Source: Microbacterium sp. Marseille-Q6965 (GTDB lineage Bacteria > Actinomycetota > Actinomycetes > Actinomycetales > Microbacteriaceae). From it: a stretch of 64,000 nucleotides of DNA. Below the pieces are notes generated by a model. It ran no database searches and was not told the DNA's origin. It was given only the letters and a program-made list of their open reading frames with translations. The position numbers and the translations under genes are program-made. The stretch spans positions 372,001-436,000 of the forward strand of contig NZ_CAMGZA010000002.1 of NCBI RefSeq assembly GCF_946151065.1, given 5' to 3'. The stretch's first letter is position 1, and each line of letters starts with the position of its first letter. Below, piece after piece: positions 53,137-63,086 of this stretch.

Positions 53137-53223
53137 GGCAGAGGGCGGCGACCCGCCTGTGGATGGCGCCGCGTGCGCCGGCCGATCGGACAGAATGGGT
53201 GGGATGGCAAGCGGGGGAGGACC

Positions 53224-54234
53224 ATGACCGAGCGCAGGATCCTCGTCGTCGCGCACGCGCACCGTGACGACACCGTCGAGGCGGCGATGCGGGTGGTCGA
53301 CGTCCTGCGCCGATCCGGCGCGGTCCCGGTGCTCGATGCGCAGGATCGTGCGGAGCTCGCGGCCGTCGTCCCCGCGTTCGCGGATGTCGCGGTGCTGGGT
53401 CAGGACGTGGCGCTGGCCGACGTCGATCTCGCGGTCGTCCTCGGCGGCGACGGCACCATCCTGAGGGCCGCCGAGCTCGTCCGCGACGGCACCGCGCCGG
53501 TGTTGGGCATCAACATGGGCCATGTGGGCTTCCTCGCGGAGATCGAACGCGACGACATGGACGAGGCCGTGCGGCGCGCCATCGCCGGCGACTACGACGT
53601 CGAGGAGCGCCTGGCACTGGCCGTGAAGGTGCGCGACCGCCGCGGCGAGGTCGTGTTCGAGACCTGGGCGCTGAACGAGGCGTCGATCGAGAAGGACATG
53701 CCGGGACGCATGATCGAGGTCGTGCTCGAGATCGACGGTCGCCCCCTGTCGAGCTTCGGCGCCGACGGCTGCGTCGTGTCGACGCCGACCGGCTCGACCG
53801 CATACGCGTTCTCGGCCGGCGGCCCGGTGATCTGGCCGACCGTGCAGGCGATCGCCGTCGTGCCCGTGTCGGCCCACGCGCTGTTCGCGCGGCCCCTGGT
53901 GGTGGGGCCGGAGCACACCGTCGCGCTGGAGGTGAAGGGCGGCATCGGTGGGTCAGGCGAGCTGTGGTGCGACGGCCGCCGCTCCCACCCGCTGCCGCCG
54001 GGCGCGCGCGTCACGGTGCGGCGCTCCGACCGGCCCGTGCGCCTGGCGCGCTTGCACCCGGCCGCCTTCACCGACCGTCTCGTGCGCAAGTTCCAGCTGC
54101 CCGTGCACGGCTGGCGCGGGCCCACGGGGACGATGATGACCGACGCCGTGAGCGTCGTGCCGATGCGAGGCGACGGGGAGCCGGCCCCCTCCGCCGCGCC
54201 GTCCGCCGCGCTTCCGGGAGGTGCCGACACGTGA
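53224..54234 (+). CDS. nadK: NAD kinase
   Basis: Protein of 336 residues making NADP from NAD. The GGDGT motif is at residues 74-78; LGINMGHVGFLAEIE, LNEASIEKDMPGRMIEV, FGADGCVVSTPTGSTAYAFS and GGPVIWP follow in order. The ATG at 53224 has GGGGGAGG (53212-53219) upstream; an in-frame extension to 53173 is unlikely. The C-terminal tail after the fold is Ala/Pro-rich. The stop overlaps the recN GTG. Confidence 0.96.
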   Translation: MTERRILVVAHAHRDDTVEAAMRVVDVLRRSGAVPVLDAQDRAELAAVVPAFADVAVLGQDVALADVDLAVVLGGDGTILRAAELVRDGTAPVLGINMGHVGFLAEIERDDMDEAVRRAIAGDYDVEERLALAVKVRDRRGEVVFETWALNEASIEKDMPGRMIEVVLEIDGRPLSSFGADGCVVSTPTGSTAYAFSAGGPVIWPTVQAIAVVPVSAHALFARPLVVGPEHTVALEVKGGIGGSGELWCDGRRSHPLPPGARVTVRRSDRPVRLARLHPAAFTDRLVRKFQLPVHGWRGPTGTMMTDAVSVVPMRGDGEPAPSAAPSAALPGGADT

Positions 54235-55923
54235 TCGAAGAGATGCGCCTGCGCGACCTCGGGGTGATCGCCGAGGCCGTGCTGCCGTTCGGACCGGGCT
54301 TCACCGCCGTGACGGGCGAGACCGGCGCCGGCAAGACGATGGTCGTGACCGGCCTCGGCCTGCTGCTCGGCGCGCGTGCCGACTCCGGCGCCGTGCGCGC
54401 GGGCGCGCCGCAGGCGTCGGTGGAGGGGGTGTGGACCGTTCCCGAGAACGGGGCCGTCGCCGAGCGCGTGCGCGAAGCGGGCGGGGACCTCGAGCCGATC
54501 GGTGCCGGCCGCGCCGAGCTGTACCTCTCACGCAGCCTCTCCGCGGAGGGACGCAGCCGCGCGGGGGTGGGCGGGCGCACCCGCTCCCGCCGGGGTGCTG
54601 GCCGACCTCGCCGAGCACCTCGTGGCCGTGCACGGTCAGTCCGAGCAGCTGCGGCTGAAGTCGGCGGCCGCGCAGCGCGATGCGCTCGACCGCTTCGGCG
54701 GCGAGACCGTCGGCGCGGCGCTTTCCGCGTACCGAGAGGCGTTCGAGGCCTGGCGCGCGGTCGATCGCGAGCTCACCACGCTGACGACCGAGCGGGATGC
54801 CCGCGCCGCCGAGGCCGACGCGCTGCGCCAGACCCTCGCCGAGATCGAGCAGGTCGCGCCCGAGCCCGGCGAGGACGAGGCGCTTGCGGAGCGCGCCGAA
54901 CGGCTCGCGAATGCCGAGGAGCTCCGCGCCGCCGCCGCCCTCGCGCGCGAGGGTCTGTCGAGCGAGGAGGGCGCACCCGACGTGTCGTCGATCCTGGCCG
55001 AGGCCCGGCGCGCGCTGGAGCGCGCGGGGGACGCGACCCTCACCGGGATCGCCGAGCAGCTCGCCGACCTCGGCTACCGCGTGGCAGACCTCGCGGTGGA
55101 GCTGTCGGGATTCCTCGCCGACCTGGATGAGACGGGGCCGCAGGAGCTTGCGGCGGTCGAGGAGCGCCGTGCCGCCGTGGCGTCGCTCGTCCGCGTGCAC
55201 GGATCGCTCGACGCGGCGATCGCCCTGCTCGAGACGGGCTCGTCGCGGCTGGCGGAGCTCGACGACGACGGCGACCGGATCGAGCGCCTTGCCGCGCAGC
55301 GCGACGAGGCCCGCGCCGACCTGGACGCGCGCGCGGCGGCGCTGACGGCGGCGCGCACGGAGGCGGCCGCGCGGCTCTCCGAGGCCGTGACCGACGAGCT
55401 GCATGCCCTCGCGATGCCGGACGCCACCCTGACGGTCGCGGTGAGCCAGGGCGCGGAATCCGCCCACGGCCGCGACGAGGTGTCGTTCCTGCTCGCCCCG
55501 CACCCGGGTGCCGAGCCCCGCCCCGTCGCCAGGGGCGCCTCGGGCGGCGAGCTGAGCCGCGTGATGCTGGCGATCGAGGTCGTCATCGCCGGCACCGACC
55601 CCGTGCCGACGTTCGTCTTCGACGAGGTCGACGCCGGCATCGGCGGCGCGGCCGCCATCGAGGTGGGCAGGCGCCTGGCCAAGCTCGCGGAGACCTCGCA
55701 GGTGATCGCCGTCACGCATCTGGCCCAGGTGGCGGCGTTCGCGAACAATCACCTGAGCGTGGTGAAGGCGAGCGACGGCACCGTCACCACCTCGAGCGTC
55801 CGGGTGCTGGACGGGGCGGACCGGGAGGCCGAGATGGCCCGGCTGCTCTCCGGCATGTCCGACTCCGACGCGGCCCTCACCCACGCGCGCGAGCTGCTGC
55901 AGCTCCGCCCGGTGGGGGTATGA
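54231..55923 (+). pseudogene. recN: DNA repair protein RecN, interrupted by a +1 frameshift
   Basis: SMC-like repair ATPase that acts at double-strand breaks. Frame 1 from the GTG at 54231 encodes MIEEMRLRDLGVIAEAVLPF, Walker A GETGAGKT (residues 29-36) and runs to T117 in VGGRT. The protein then continues in another frame (APAGVLADLAEHLVAVHGQS) to 55923, with coiled-coil arms, signature SGGELSRVMLA, Walker B TFVFDEVDAGIGG and VIAVTHLAQVAA. Removing one C from the CCC at 54580-54582 restores a 563-residue RecN of normal size. Both halves are otherwise intact, and the next gene still overlaps by ATGA. A sequencing error or a very recent mutation is more likely than old decay. Confidence 0.88.
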
Positions 55924-58775
55924 GCGACGGCAGCCCCGCCGGCACGCATGAGGGGCGCCCGTCCGGCGCGACCGGAGGGAACGACGCCGATCCGCTGCCG
56001 CCCGGCGCGACCCGCCTGGAGACCCGCCGGCCGAGCCGCCTCTACGTTTGGCTTGCCGGGATCCTGCGACGGCTCGAGAAGACCGCGGGTGTACGCGGCT
56101 CGGCTGCGGCGACCGCCTCCGCGTGGATCGCGCTTGCCGTGCTCGGGGCCGTGCTGCTGCTGGGGCCGGTGATCAACGCGCCCAAGACGCTCGACGACTA
56201 CCTGAATGCTGCCGAGACCGGCACCGAGACCTGGATCGCTCGCGAGTTCCGCGCCGACTACGAGGTGGTGCGCCGCGACGACGGCGGGCTCGAGCTGCAC
56301 GTGGAGGAGCGGATCACCGCCTTCTTCACGGACGACAGCGACGAGACGTCCATCGAGCGCACGATCCTCTCGGAGTACGACGGGCGCGATGTCGGGCCCG
56401 TGCTGGTCGGGGCGCGCTTCGATGGCGAGGCGGTCGACCCGGACGTGCGCGAGAGCCCGACCCAGACGACGTACCGGATCGAGACCGGAGAGCGCCTGCA
56501 GGGCGACCACGAGCTCGTGCTGCGGTACACCCTGCGCGACGTGCTGAGCGAGACGACCAACGAGAGCACCGGCCGCGCGGAGCAGCTGTTCGAATGGGAC
56601 GCGTTCGGGCCGGACTGGTCGCAGGGCACGGCCGCCATCGATCTGTCCCTCTCGGTTCCGCACGAGCTCGTGGACTCCTACGCACGTCAGCCCCGCGCGA
56701 TGCTCGGGTGGCTGTTCGTGTCCGACACGTCGACGCTCGAGCCCGACGCCGTCGGCGCCGACGCGGTGACCTATCGCGTCACGAACGAGCAGAATCTCCC
56801 GCCCGACGCGCAGCTGCGACTCACGCTGGCCTTCCAGCCGGGTACGTTCGCGACGGCGCCGGAGACCTGGCTGTACTGGGTGATGGTGATCGGCCCGTTC
56901 GCCCCGCTGCTCCTCATGGGCGTCGTGCTGCTGTTCGCGCTCGCCGCCCGGGCCGTGATCTGGCGGGATGCGCCCGGTGGCGCCTGGTACCTGCCGCAGC
57001 ACGAGCCCCCGAAGGGGGTGGACGTCGCGCTCGCGGCGCGCGTCTGGCGGGCGGTGCGCGCGGCCCCCCTCGCCGAGGCGCTGGAGGATTACCGACGCGG
57101 GGAGGGCGGCGCCCGCCAGCTTGCCATGGAAGCGCATCGCGCCGGCCGACTGCGCGCGCTGCCGCGGGCCTGGAAGCGATATGTGGGCGGGGCCTGGCGG
57201 GAGACGTTCGCGCGCGGGTACCGCCGGGTGCCTCGCGGCGTCGTGCGCACCTCCTTCCTGCTGGCGGCGCTGGCACTGCCGCTGCTGCAGCTGGGGCTCG
57301 CCAGGCAGCTCTCGCATCAGTTCTCGCTCAGCCGCTACTGGTGGCCGGTCGCGGTCGTCGCCGTCACGATCGGCCTCGCCGTCGCCGTGCTCACCATCGT
57401 CCTGACCGACCGGCCGCTGACGCGCAAGGGGGCGGCGCTGCGCGAGCACCTGATGGGGATGCGTGACTCCATCCGCATCACCCGTCTCGAGGAGCGCGGG
57501 GGCCTGCGCGACCCGATGCTGCCGTACGCCGTCCTGTTCGCACGCCCGCGCCGCGCCGCCGCCATCGTCCGGCGCGCCGCGAGCGATGCCGGGGTGTCGC
57601 TCGAGCTGCCCGCCGGCTTCGGCCGGGTGGACGCGACGCGGATCGCGCGGCGGGTGGCCGCGGCGCTGGCCGTGGCGGCGGCGGTGGTCGTGCCCAGCGT
57701 GTTCGTGTCGCCCGTGGCCGAGCCCGGCTTCGGACCGAGCTGGGACAGGGAGGAGCTGCCCGGCCACTACGGCGTGGCCGCGACGTCCTTCGAGGCGCGC
57801 GCGGAGCTGACCGGGGGTGCCGATCCGACGCTCGTCGTCGTCGAGACCATGGAGCTGACCGTGGCCGACCGGCCCACGGTGCCGCAGCTGATGCGCGAAT
57901 GGACGGATCGGTCCCAGGGGCACGACGCGGGGCTGCGGGTCACCTCCGTCACCATCGATGGCGAGCCCGTGGAATTCGTCACGGACGTCGCGCACGAGCG
58001 CACCCGGCTGCGCACGCTCATCCCTGACACCTGGGCGGGCGAGCACGAGGCGGTCGTGCGATACGAGATGACCGATCCGATCGCCGAGGTGGGCACGGGG
58101 GAGCAGCGGATCCAGCAGCTGCGCTGGATCGCGCTCGACGCCCGCTCGGACTGGGCGTGGAGCCTGCCGGACATCTTCCTCGATCGGCTCGCCTTCCAGC
58201 TGACCGTGCCCCGCGAGGTCGCCGACGCCGCGGTCGGCGTCAGCGGTGCGATCGACTCCGGACCCGATACGCGCACGGTGCTCGACGAGACGGACGTGCG
58301 CGAGCTCGACCGCGTCACCACGGGCGACACCGTGCTGTTCAGCGAGACGTGGGACGGGGACCGCGACGCCGACTACTTCACGAGCCCCGACTATGCCGCA
58401 AGCGGCGACCTGGGGGTGCAGCTGCAGTTCCCGGAGGGCACGTTCCCCTCCGCCGACGACGACGGCTGGGTCTGGTGGGCCGGTGTGCGGCTGCTTGCCG
58501 TGTGGGGAAGTCTCGTGCCAGGGTTCGTCGCGCTCGCCGCCGTGGTCGCCGGGATCGCCGGGGCGCTTCGGCGGCGCCCCGTGTCGCGAGCGGCGTGGGA
58601 CCGGTCCGTGTGGATGGCGCCCGCGTTCACCCTCGCGCAGGCGGTGCTGTTCGTCTGGGCGACCGCCGACGCCACCGGAGACGAGATCTACTTCGTCGTC
58701 CCCGGCCTCCTCGTGCTGGTCAACCTCGCCGCCACGACGACGGCGGTCATCGTCGCGGTGCGGCGACGGCGCTGA
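55920..58775 (+). CDS. Large membrane protein with duplicated extracytoplasmic domains (DUF2207-like)
   Basis: Protein of 951 residues. A basic/Pro-rich cytoplasmic lead of about 60 residues is followed by TM1 (about 65-90) and an extracytoplasmic beta-rich domain (about 90-315: LELHVEERITAFFTDDSDET, GDHELVLRYTLRDVLS). A TM pair lies near 320-345, then cytoplasmic and TM segments (about 440-510), another TM near 575-600, a second similar outer domain (about 600-850: EHEAVVRYEMTDPIAEVG) and C-terminal TMs (about 855-945). The outer domains resemble DUF2207 in layout and seem to be a duplication. Function unknown. It overlaps recN by 4 bp and precedes pyrG, a place held by two other membrane or division-related genes in mycobacteria. 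Confidence 0.72.
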   Translation: MSDGSPAGTHEGRPSGATGGNDADPLPPGATRLETRRPSRLYVWLAGILRRLEKTAGVRGSAAATASAWIALAVLGAVLLLGPVINAPKTLDDYLNAAETGTETWIAREFRADYEVVRRDDGGLELHVEERITAFFTDDSDETSIERTILSEYDGRDVGPVLVGARFDGEAVDPDVRESPTQTTYRIETGERLQGDHELVLRYTLRDVLSETTNESTGRAEQLFEWDAFGPDWSQGTAAIDLSLSVPHELVDSYARQPRAMLGWLFVSDTSTLEPDAVGADAVTYRVTNEQNLPPDAQLRLTLAFQPGTFATAPETWLYWVMVIGPFAPLLLMGVVLLFALAARAVIWRDAPGGAWYLPQHEPPKGVDVALAARVWRAVRAAPLAEALEDYRRGEGGARQLAMEAHRAGRLRALPRAWKRYVGGAWRETFARGYRRVPRGVVRTSFLLAALALPLLQLGLARQLSHQFSLSRYWWPVAVVAVTIGLAVAVLTIVLTDRPLTRKGAALREHLMGMRDSIRITRLEERGGLRDPMLPYAVLFARPRRAAAIVRRAASDAGVSLELPAGFGRVDATRIARRVAAALAVAAAVVVPSVFVSPVAEPGFGPSWDREELPGHYGVAATSFEARAELTGGADPTLVVVETMELTVADRPTVPQLMREWTDRSQGHDAGLRVTSVTIDGEPVEFVTDVAHERTRLRTLIPDTWAGEHEAVVRYEMTDPIAEVGTGEQRIQQLRWIALDARSDWAWSLPDIFLDRLAFQLTVPREVADAAVGVSGAIDSGPDTRTVLDETDVRELDRVTTGDTVLFSETWDGDRDADYFTSPDYAASGDLGVQLQFPEGTFPSADDDGWVWWAGVRLLAVWGSLVPGFVALAAVVAGIAGALRRRPVSRAAWDRSVWMAPAFTLAQAVLFVWATADATGDEIYFVVPGLLVLVNLAATTTAVIVAVRRRR

Positions 58776-58878
58776 GGACGGCGCTCCTGTGGCACGCTGG
58801 AAGGAAGCCCCGCGCGGCGCGCCGATCCACGCCTGGCGCGCCGGCCCGCCACCCCGACTGTTAGGATAGAAGCCCGTG

Positions 58879-60585
58879 ATGCAGACCACTTCTGAGGGCA
58901 ACGCGGGTACGACGACCAAGCAGATCTTCGTGACGGGCGGTGTCGTCTCCTCCCTCGGTAAGGGGCTCACGGCCGCGAGTCTCGGCAATCTCCTGACCGC
59001 ACGCGGGCTGCATGTCGTGATGCAGAAGCTCGACCCGTATCTGAACGTCGATCCCGGGACGATGAACCCGTTCCAGCACGGCGAGGTCTTCGTGACCGAC
59101 GACGGCGCCGAGACCGACCTCGACATCGGGCACTACGAGCGGTTCCTCGACGTCAACCTCAGCCAGGCGGCCAACGTGACGACGGGTCAGATCTACTCGC
59201 AGGTCATCGCGCGCGAGCGCCGCGGCGAGTACCTCGGCGACACGGTGCAGGTGATCCCGCACATCACGGACGAGATCAAGCGCCGCATGCGCCTGCAGGC
59301 CGAGGCCGACCCGCAGCCCGACGTCATCATCACGGAGGTCGGCGGCACGGTGGGCGACATCGAGTCGCAGCCGTTCCTGGAGGCCGCGCGCCAGCTGCGT
59401 CACGAGCTCGGGCGGGACAACGTCTTCTTCGTGCACGTCTCGCTCGTGCCGTTCATGGGGGCATCGGGGGAGCAGAAGACCAAGCCGACGCAGCACTCCG
59501 TGGCCGCGCTGCGCCAGGTCGGCATCCAGCCCGACGCGCTCGTGCTGCGCAGCGACCGCCCGGTGACCGAGGCGAACATGCGCAAGATCGCCCTCATGTG
59601 CGACGTCGAGACCGAGGGCGTCGTCAACACCGTGGACCTGCCGAGCATCTACGACATCCCCTCCACCCTCAACGATCAGGGGCTGGACTCGTACATCGTG
59701 CGCCGGCTGGGCCTGACGAAGGCCGCCGAGGTGGACTGGACGCGCTGGAACCGCGTGCTGCAGGCCGTGCACAACCCCAAGCACGAGGTCACGATCGGCC
59801 TCGTCGGCAAGTACATCGACCTGCCCGACGCCTACCTCTCGGTGACCGAGGCGATCAAGGCCGGCGGGTTCGCCCAGGAGACGAAGGTCAACATCCGCTG
59901 GATCCCCTCGGACCTGTGCGAGACGCCGGACGGCGCGCGCGAGCAGCTCGCGGAGCTCGACGGCATCTGCATCCCCGGCGGCTTCGGCATCCGAGGCATC
60001 GAGGGCAAGCTCGGCGCGCTCCGCTTCGCCCGCGAGCAGGGCATCCCGACGCTGGGGCTGTGCCTGGGCCTGCAGTGCATGGTGATCGAGTACGCCCGCA
60101 ACGTGGCGGGGATCGAGGGCGCCTCCTCGAGCGAGTTCGACCCCGAGACGCCCGCCGCCGTCATCGCCACGATGGCCGAGCAGGTCGAGATCCTCGAGGG
60201 CGGCGACCTGGGCGGCACGATGCGCCTGGGTCTGTACCCCGCCCGGCTCGCGGAGGGCTCGCTCGCCGCCGACGTCTACGGCGCCACCGAGGTCGAGGAG
60301 CGTCACCGTCACCGCTACGAGGTCAACAACACCTACCGCGACCGCATCGCGGAGTCGGGCCTGGTCTTCTCGGGCATCAACCCCGACCTCGACCTCGTCG
60401 AGTTCGTCGAGCTGCCGCGCGACGTGCACCCGTACTACATCGCCACGCAGGCCCACCCGGAGCTGCGCTCGCGGCCGTCCAACCCGCACCCGCTGTTCCG
60501 CGGCCTCGTCGCGGCGGCGCTCGACCGTCACCGTGCCGGCGAGCTCTTCGAGGTCGAGGACGTCGAGGCCGGGGCCGAGGCCTGA
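58879..60585 (+). CDS. pyrG: CTP synthase
   Basis: Protein of 568 residues. N-terminal synthase domain ([40 protein letters not shown]) uses ATP to aminate UTP; the C-terminal glutaminase domain has [10 protein letters not shown], nucleophile Cys in LCLGLQCMV and the HPE in [16 protein letters not shown] (58862-58867) lies 8 nt before a GTG at 58876, one codon upstream of the ATG used here; the GTG may be the real start of a leaderless mRNA. NUDIX hydrolase follows after 1 bp. Confidence 0.97.
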   Translation: MQTTSEGNAGTTTKQIFVTGGVVSSLGKGLTAASLGNLLTARGLHVVMQKLDPYLNVDPGTMNPFQHGEVFVTDDGAETDLDIGHYERFLDVNLSQAANVTTGQIYSQVIARERRGEYLGDTVQVIPHITDEIKRRMRLQAEADPQPDVIITEVGGTVGDIESQPFLEAARQLRHELGRDNVFFVHVSLVPFMGASGEQKTKPTQHSVAALRQVGIQPDALVLRSDRPVTEANMRKIALMCDVETEGVVNTVDLPSIYDIPSTLNDQGLDSYIVRRLGLTKAAEVDWTRWNRVLQAVHNPKHEVTIGLVGKYIDLPDAYLSVTEAIKAGGFAQETKVNIRWIPSDLCETPDGAREQLAELDGICIPGGFGIRGIEGKLGALRFAREQGIPTLGLCLGLQCMVIEYARNVAGIEGASSSEFDPETPAAVIATMAEQVEILEGGDLGGTMRLGLYPARLAEGSLAADVYGATEVEERHRHRYEVNNTYRDRIAESGLVFSGINPDLDLVEFVELPRDVHPYYIATQAHPELRSRPSNPHPLFRGLVAAALDRHRAGELFEVEDVEAGAEA

Positions 60586-60586
60586 C

Positions 60587-61156
60587 ATGTCGCTGCGGGA
60601 CGAGCCGGGTGGCGTCCCGGTCCTCCACTCGGCCGTGGGGTACCACGGCCGAGTGTGGGACGTCGTCGAGGACCGGATCGACTACAACGGCCAGGAGCTC
60701 TTCCGCCACTACATCGCGCACCCCGGTGCGGCGGCCATCGTCGCGATCGACGACGACGAGCGGGTGCTGCTGATCCAGCAGTACCGACACCCGATCTCCT
60801 CGCGCGAGTGGGAGATTCCGGCGGGGCTGCACGACGTGGCGGGGGAGGACCACCTGGCGGGCGCGCAGCGAGAGCTCGCCGAGGAGGCGGATCTCGTGGC
60901 CGCGCACTGGGAGAGCCTCGGCACGTTCGCCCTGAGCCCCGGCAGCAGCGCGGAACGGATCGACCTGTACCTGGCCACCGGCCTCAGCCCCGCGCCCGAG
61001 ACGTTCGCCCGCGAGGACGAGGAATCCGACATGCGGCTCGAGTGGGTGCCGCTCGAGGAGGTGCTGCGGGCGATTCGTGAGGGGCGCTTCGGCAACGCGA
61101 CGCTCGCGCTCGGCGTGCTGCTGGCCGCGGATCGGATCCGCTCCCGCGAGGCCTGA
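60587..61156 (+). CDS. NUDIX hydrolase, ADP-ribose pyrophosphatase-like
   Basis: Protein of 189 residues. NUDIX box: G in PAGLHDVAGEDHLAGAQREL followed by AEEADL, matching Gx5Ex7REUxEExGU except that the second Gly is Asp. LLIQQYRHPISSREWEIPAG upstream of the box and the preceding HYIAHPGAAAIVAID are typical of ADP-ribose pyrophosphatases, and the gene after pyrG in mycobacteria (Rv1700) is one. Starts 1 bp after pyrG and overlaps xerD by one base. Confidence 0.9.
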   Translation: MSLRDEPGGVPVLHSAVGYHGRVWDVVEDRIDYNGQELFRHYIAHPGAAAIVAIDDDERVLLIQQYRHPISSREWEIPAGLHDVAGEDHLAGAQRELAEEADLVAAHWESLGTFALSPGSSAERIDLYLATGLSPAPETFAREDEESDMRLEWVPLEEVLRAIREGRFGNATLALGVLLAADRIRSREA

Positions 61157-62058
61157 TGCGCGTCGAGCGCGCGGTCGACGCGTACCTCAGGCACGTGACG
61201 ATCGAGCGCGGGCTGAGCGACCACACCGTCGCCGCCTACCGCCGCGACCTCGCCGCCTACGGCGAGTGGCTCGCGGAGCGGGGGATCGACGACACCAACG
61301 AGGTCAGCGCCGCGATCCTGGCCGAGTTCGCCGCCGAGCGCGCGTCGGCCGATCCGCCGCCCGCGGCCTCCTCGCTCGCCCGGCTGCAGTCATCCGTGCG
61401 CGGCCTCCACCGCTTCTTGGCGCGAGAGGGACACGCCGACGATGACCCCGCCCAGCGGCTGCGACCGCCGAAGCAGCCGCGCCGCCTTCCGAAGGCGCTC
61501 TCGATCGAGCAGGTGGAGCGTCTGCTGCAGGCCCCGCCGGCGGAGGAGCCGCTCGGCATCCGGGATCGGGCGCTGCTGGAACTGCTGTACGCCACCGGCG
61601 CGCGCGTCTCGGAGGCCGTGGGCCTGGATGTCGACGATCTCGCGCACGGCGACGTCGTACGGCTGCGCGGCAAGGGGTCGAAGGAGCGGATCGTGCCGGT
61701 CGGCTCGTACGCCCGCGCCGCCGTCGACGCCTACCTCACGCGGGTGCGGCCAGACCTCGCCACGCGCGGCACCGCGTCGCCGAAGCTCTTCCTCGGGGCG
61801 CGCGGCCGGCCGTTGTCGCGCCAGAGCGCGTGGCTCGTGATCCAGTCGGCGGCCGAACGGACCCAGCTGAGCGCCCACGTCTCGCCGCACACGCTGCGGC
61901 ATTCGTTCGCCACGCACCTGCTGCAGGGCGGTGCCGATGTGCGGGTGGTGCAGGAACTGCTGGGCCACGCCTCGGTCGCGACGACGCAGATCTACACGCA
62001 CGTCACGGTCGACACCCTCCGCGACATCTACGCGACGAGTCACCCCCGCGCTCGCTGA
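61156..62058 (+). CDS. xerD: Tyrosine recombinase XerD
   Basis: Protein of 300 residues. N-terminal SAM-like core-binding domain (about 1-90), then the catalytic domain with Arg in YATGARVSEAVGLDVDD, Lys in GKGSKERIVPVG, HTLRHSFATHLL, GHASVATTQIYTHV with the nucleophile Tyr. Resolves chromosome dimers at dif with XerC and FtsK; this position before parA-scpAB is the usual XerD site. Starts at the ATG overlapping the NUDIX stop. Confidence 0.94.
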   Translation: MRVERAVDAYLRHVTIERGLSDHTVAAYRRDLAAYGEWLAERGIDDTNEVSAAILAEFAAERASADPPPAASSLARLQSSVRGLHRFLAREGHADDDPAQRLRPPKQPRRLPKALSIEQVERLLQAPPAEEPLGIRDRALLELLYATGARVSEAVGLDVDDLAHGDVVRLRGKGSKERIVPVGSYARAAVDAYLTRVRPDLATRGTASPKLFLGARGRPLSRQSAWLVIQSAAERTQLSAHVSPHTLRHSFATHLLQGGADVRVVQELLGHASVATTQIYTHVTVDTLRDIYATSHPRAR

Positions 62059-62205
62059 TCCCGCCGCCTTCGGTGCCCTCCGGGCGCGGCGTGCTTCGCA
62101 CGCGGCGCGAGATCTCCGCGACCCCGCCGGCCCCGGGCGCGTCAGGCGGGCCCGGAACCGGCCCGTGACTAGAATCGAGGGATCGCAGCACAGGCAGGAG
62201 CATCG

Positions 62206-63081
62206 GTGACGGAGAAGGCCAAGACCTCCACGAAGGACGAGCCCGTGCTCGGACCGACGGGACGTCCGTACCAGGGCTTCCCGACGCCTCCGAAGCTCGA
62301 TCGGCACGGCCCCGCGCGCATCATCGCGCTGTGCAACCAGAAGGGCGGCGTCGGGAAGACGACCACCTCGATCAACCTGGCCGCGTCGTTGGCGGAGTAC
62401 GGACGCAAGGTGCTCGCGATCGACTTCGATCCGCAGGGCGCGCTGTCGGCGGGCCTCGGCGTGCAGACCCATGACGTTCCCACGATCTACGACCTGCTGC
62501 TGGACACCAAGCGCGACCCGCGCGAGGCCATCGTGCGCACGGCAACCGAGGGCCTCGACCTCATCCCCGCCAACATCGACCTGTCGGCGGCGGAGGTGCA
62601 CCTCGTCAACGAGGTGGCGCGCGAGAGCATCCTGTCGCACGTGCTGCGCCGCGTCGCGGCCGACTACGACGTCATCCTCGTCGACTGCCAGCCGTCCCTC
62701 GGCCTGCTCACCGTCAACGCCCTCACCGCGGCGCACGGCGTGCTGATCCCGCTCGAGTGCGAGTTCTTCGCCCTGCGCGGCGTCGCGCTGCTCATCGAGA
62801 CGATCGAGAAGGTGAAGGATCGCCTCAACCCGGCGCTCGACCTGGACGGCCTGCTCGCGACGATGTACGACCCGCGCACCCTGCATTCGCGCGAGGTGCT
62901 GGAGCGGATCGTCGAGACGTTCGGCGAGAAGGTGTTCGAGACCGTCATCGGTCGCACCGTGAAGTTCCCCGACGCCTCGGTCGCCGGTCAGCCCATCACC
63001 GAGTACGCGCCGGAGCACCCGGCGGCGCAGGCGTACCTGCGGCTCGCGCGGGAGCTCGTGGCGCGCGGCGCCGTGGCATAG
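62206..63081 (+). CDS. ParA family ATPase (orphan, beside scpA)
   Basis: Protein of 291 residues. Deviant Walker A KGGVGKTT (residues 46-53) after ALCNQ, then AIDFDPQGALSAGLGVQTHD and VILVDCQPSLGLLTVNALTA. Proteins of this type dimerise on DNA with ATP. No parB is adjacent; this is the second ParA-like gene that actinobacteria keep with scpA/scpB, not the parAB near oriC. It probably helps chromosome organisation with the ScpAB condensin parts, by inference from synteny. GTG at 62206 with AGGAG (62195-62199); TAGAAT at 62169-62174 is a likely -10. Confidence 0.9.
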   Translation: MTEKAKTSTKDEPVLGPTGRPYQGFPTPPKLDRHGPARIIALCNQKGGVGKTTTSINLAASLAEYGRKVLAIDFDPQGALSAGLGVQTHDVPTIYDLLLDTKRDPREAIVRTATEGLDLIPANIDLSAAEVHLVNEVARESILSHVLRRVAADYDVILVDCQPSLGLLTVNALTAAHGVLIPLECEFFALRGVALLIETIEKVKDRLNPALDLDGLLATMYDPRTLHSREVLERIVETFGEKVFETVIGRTVKFPDASVAGQPITEYAPEHPAAQAYLRLARELVARGAVA

Positions 63082-63086
63082 GGACG

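Noticed and set aside
54231..55923. Programmed ribosomal frameshift in recN
   Set aside because: No slippery heptamer or downstream stem is evident, and RecN is not known to use one; sequencing error or mutation is simpler.
55749..59126. 1,125-residue minus-strand ORF across recN end, membrane protein and pyrG start
   Set aside because: It lies antisense to three well-supported genes, is low-complexity, and has no motif or start signal.
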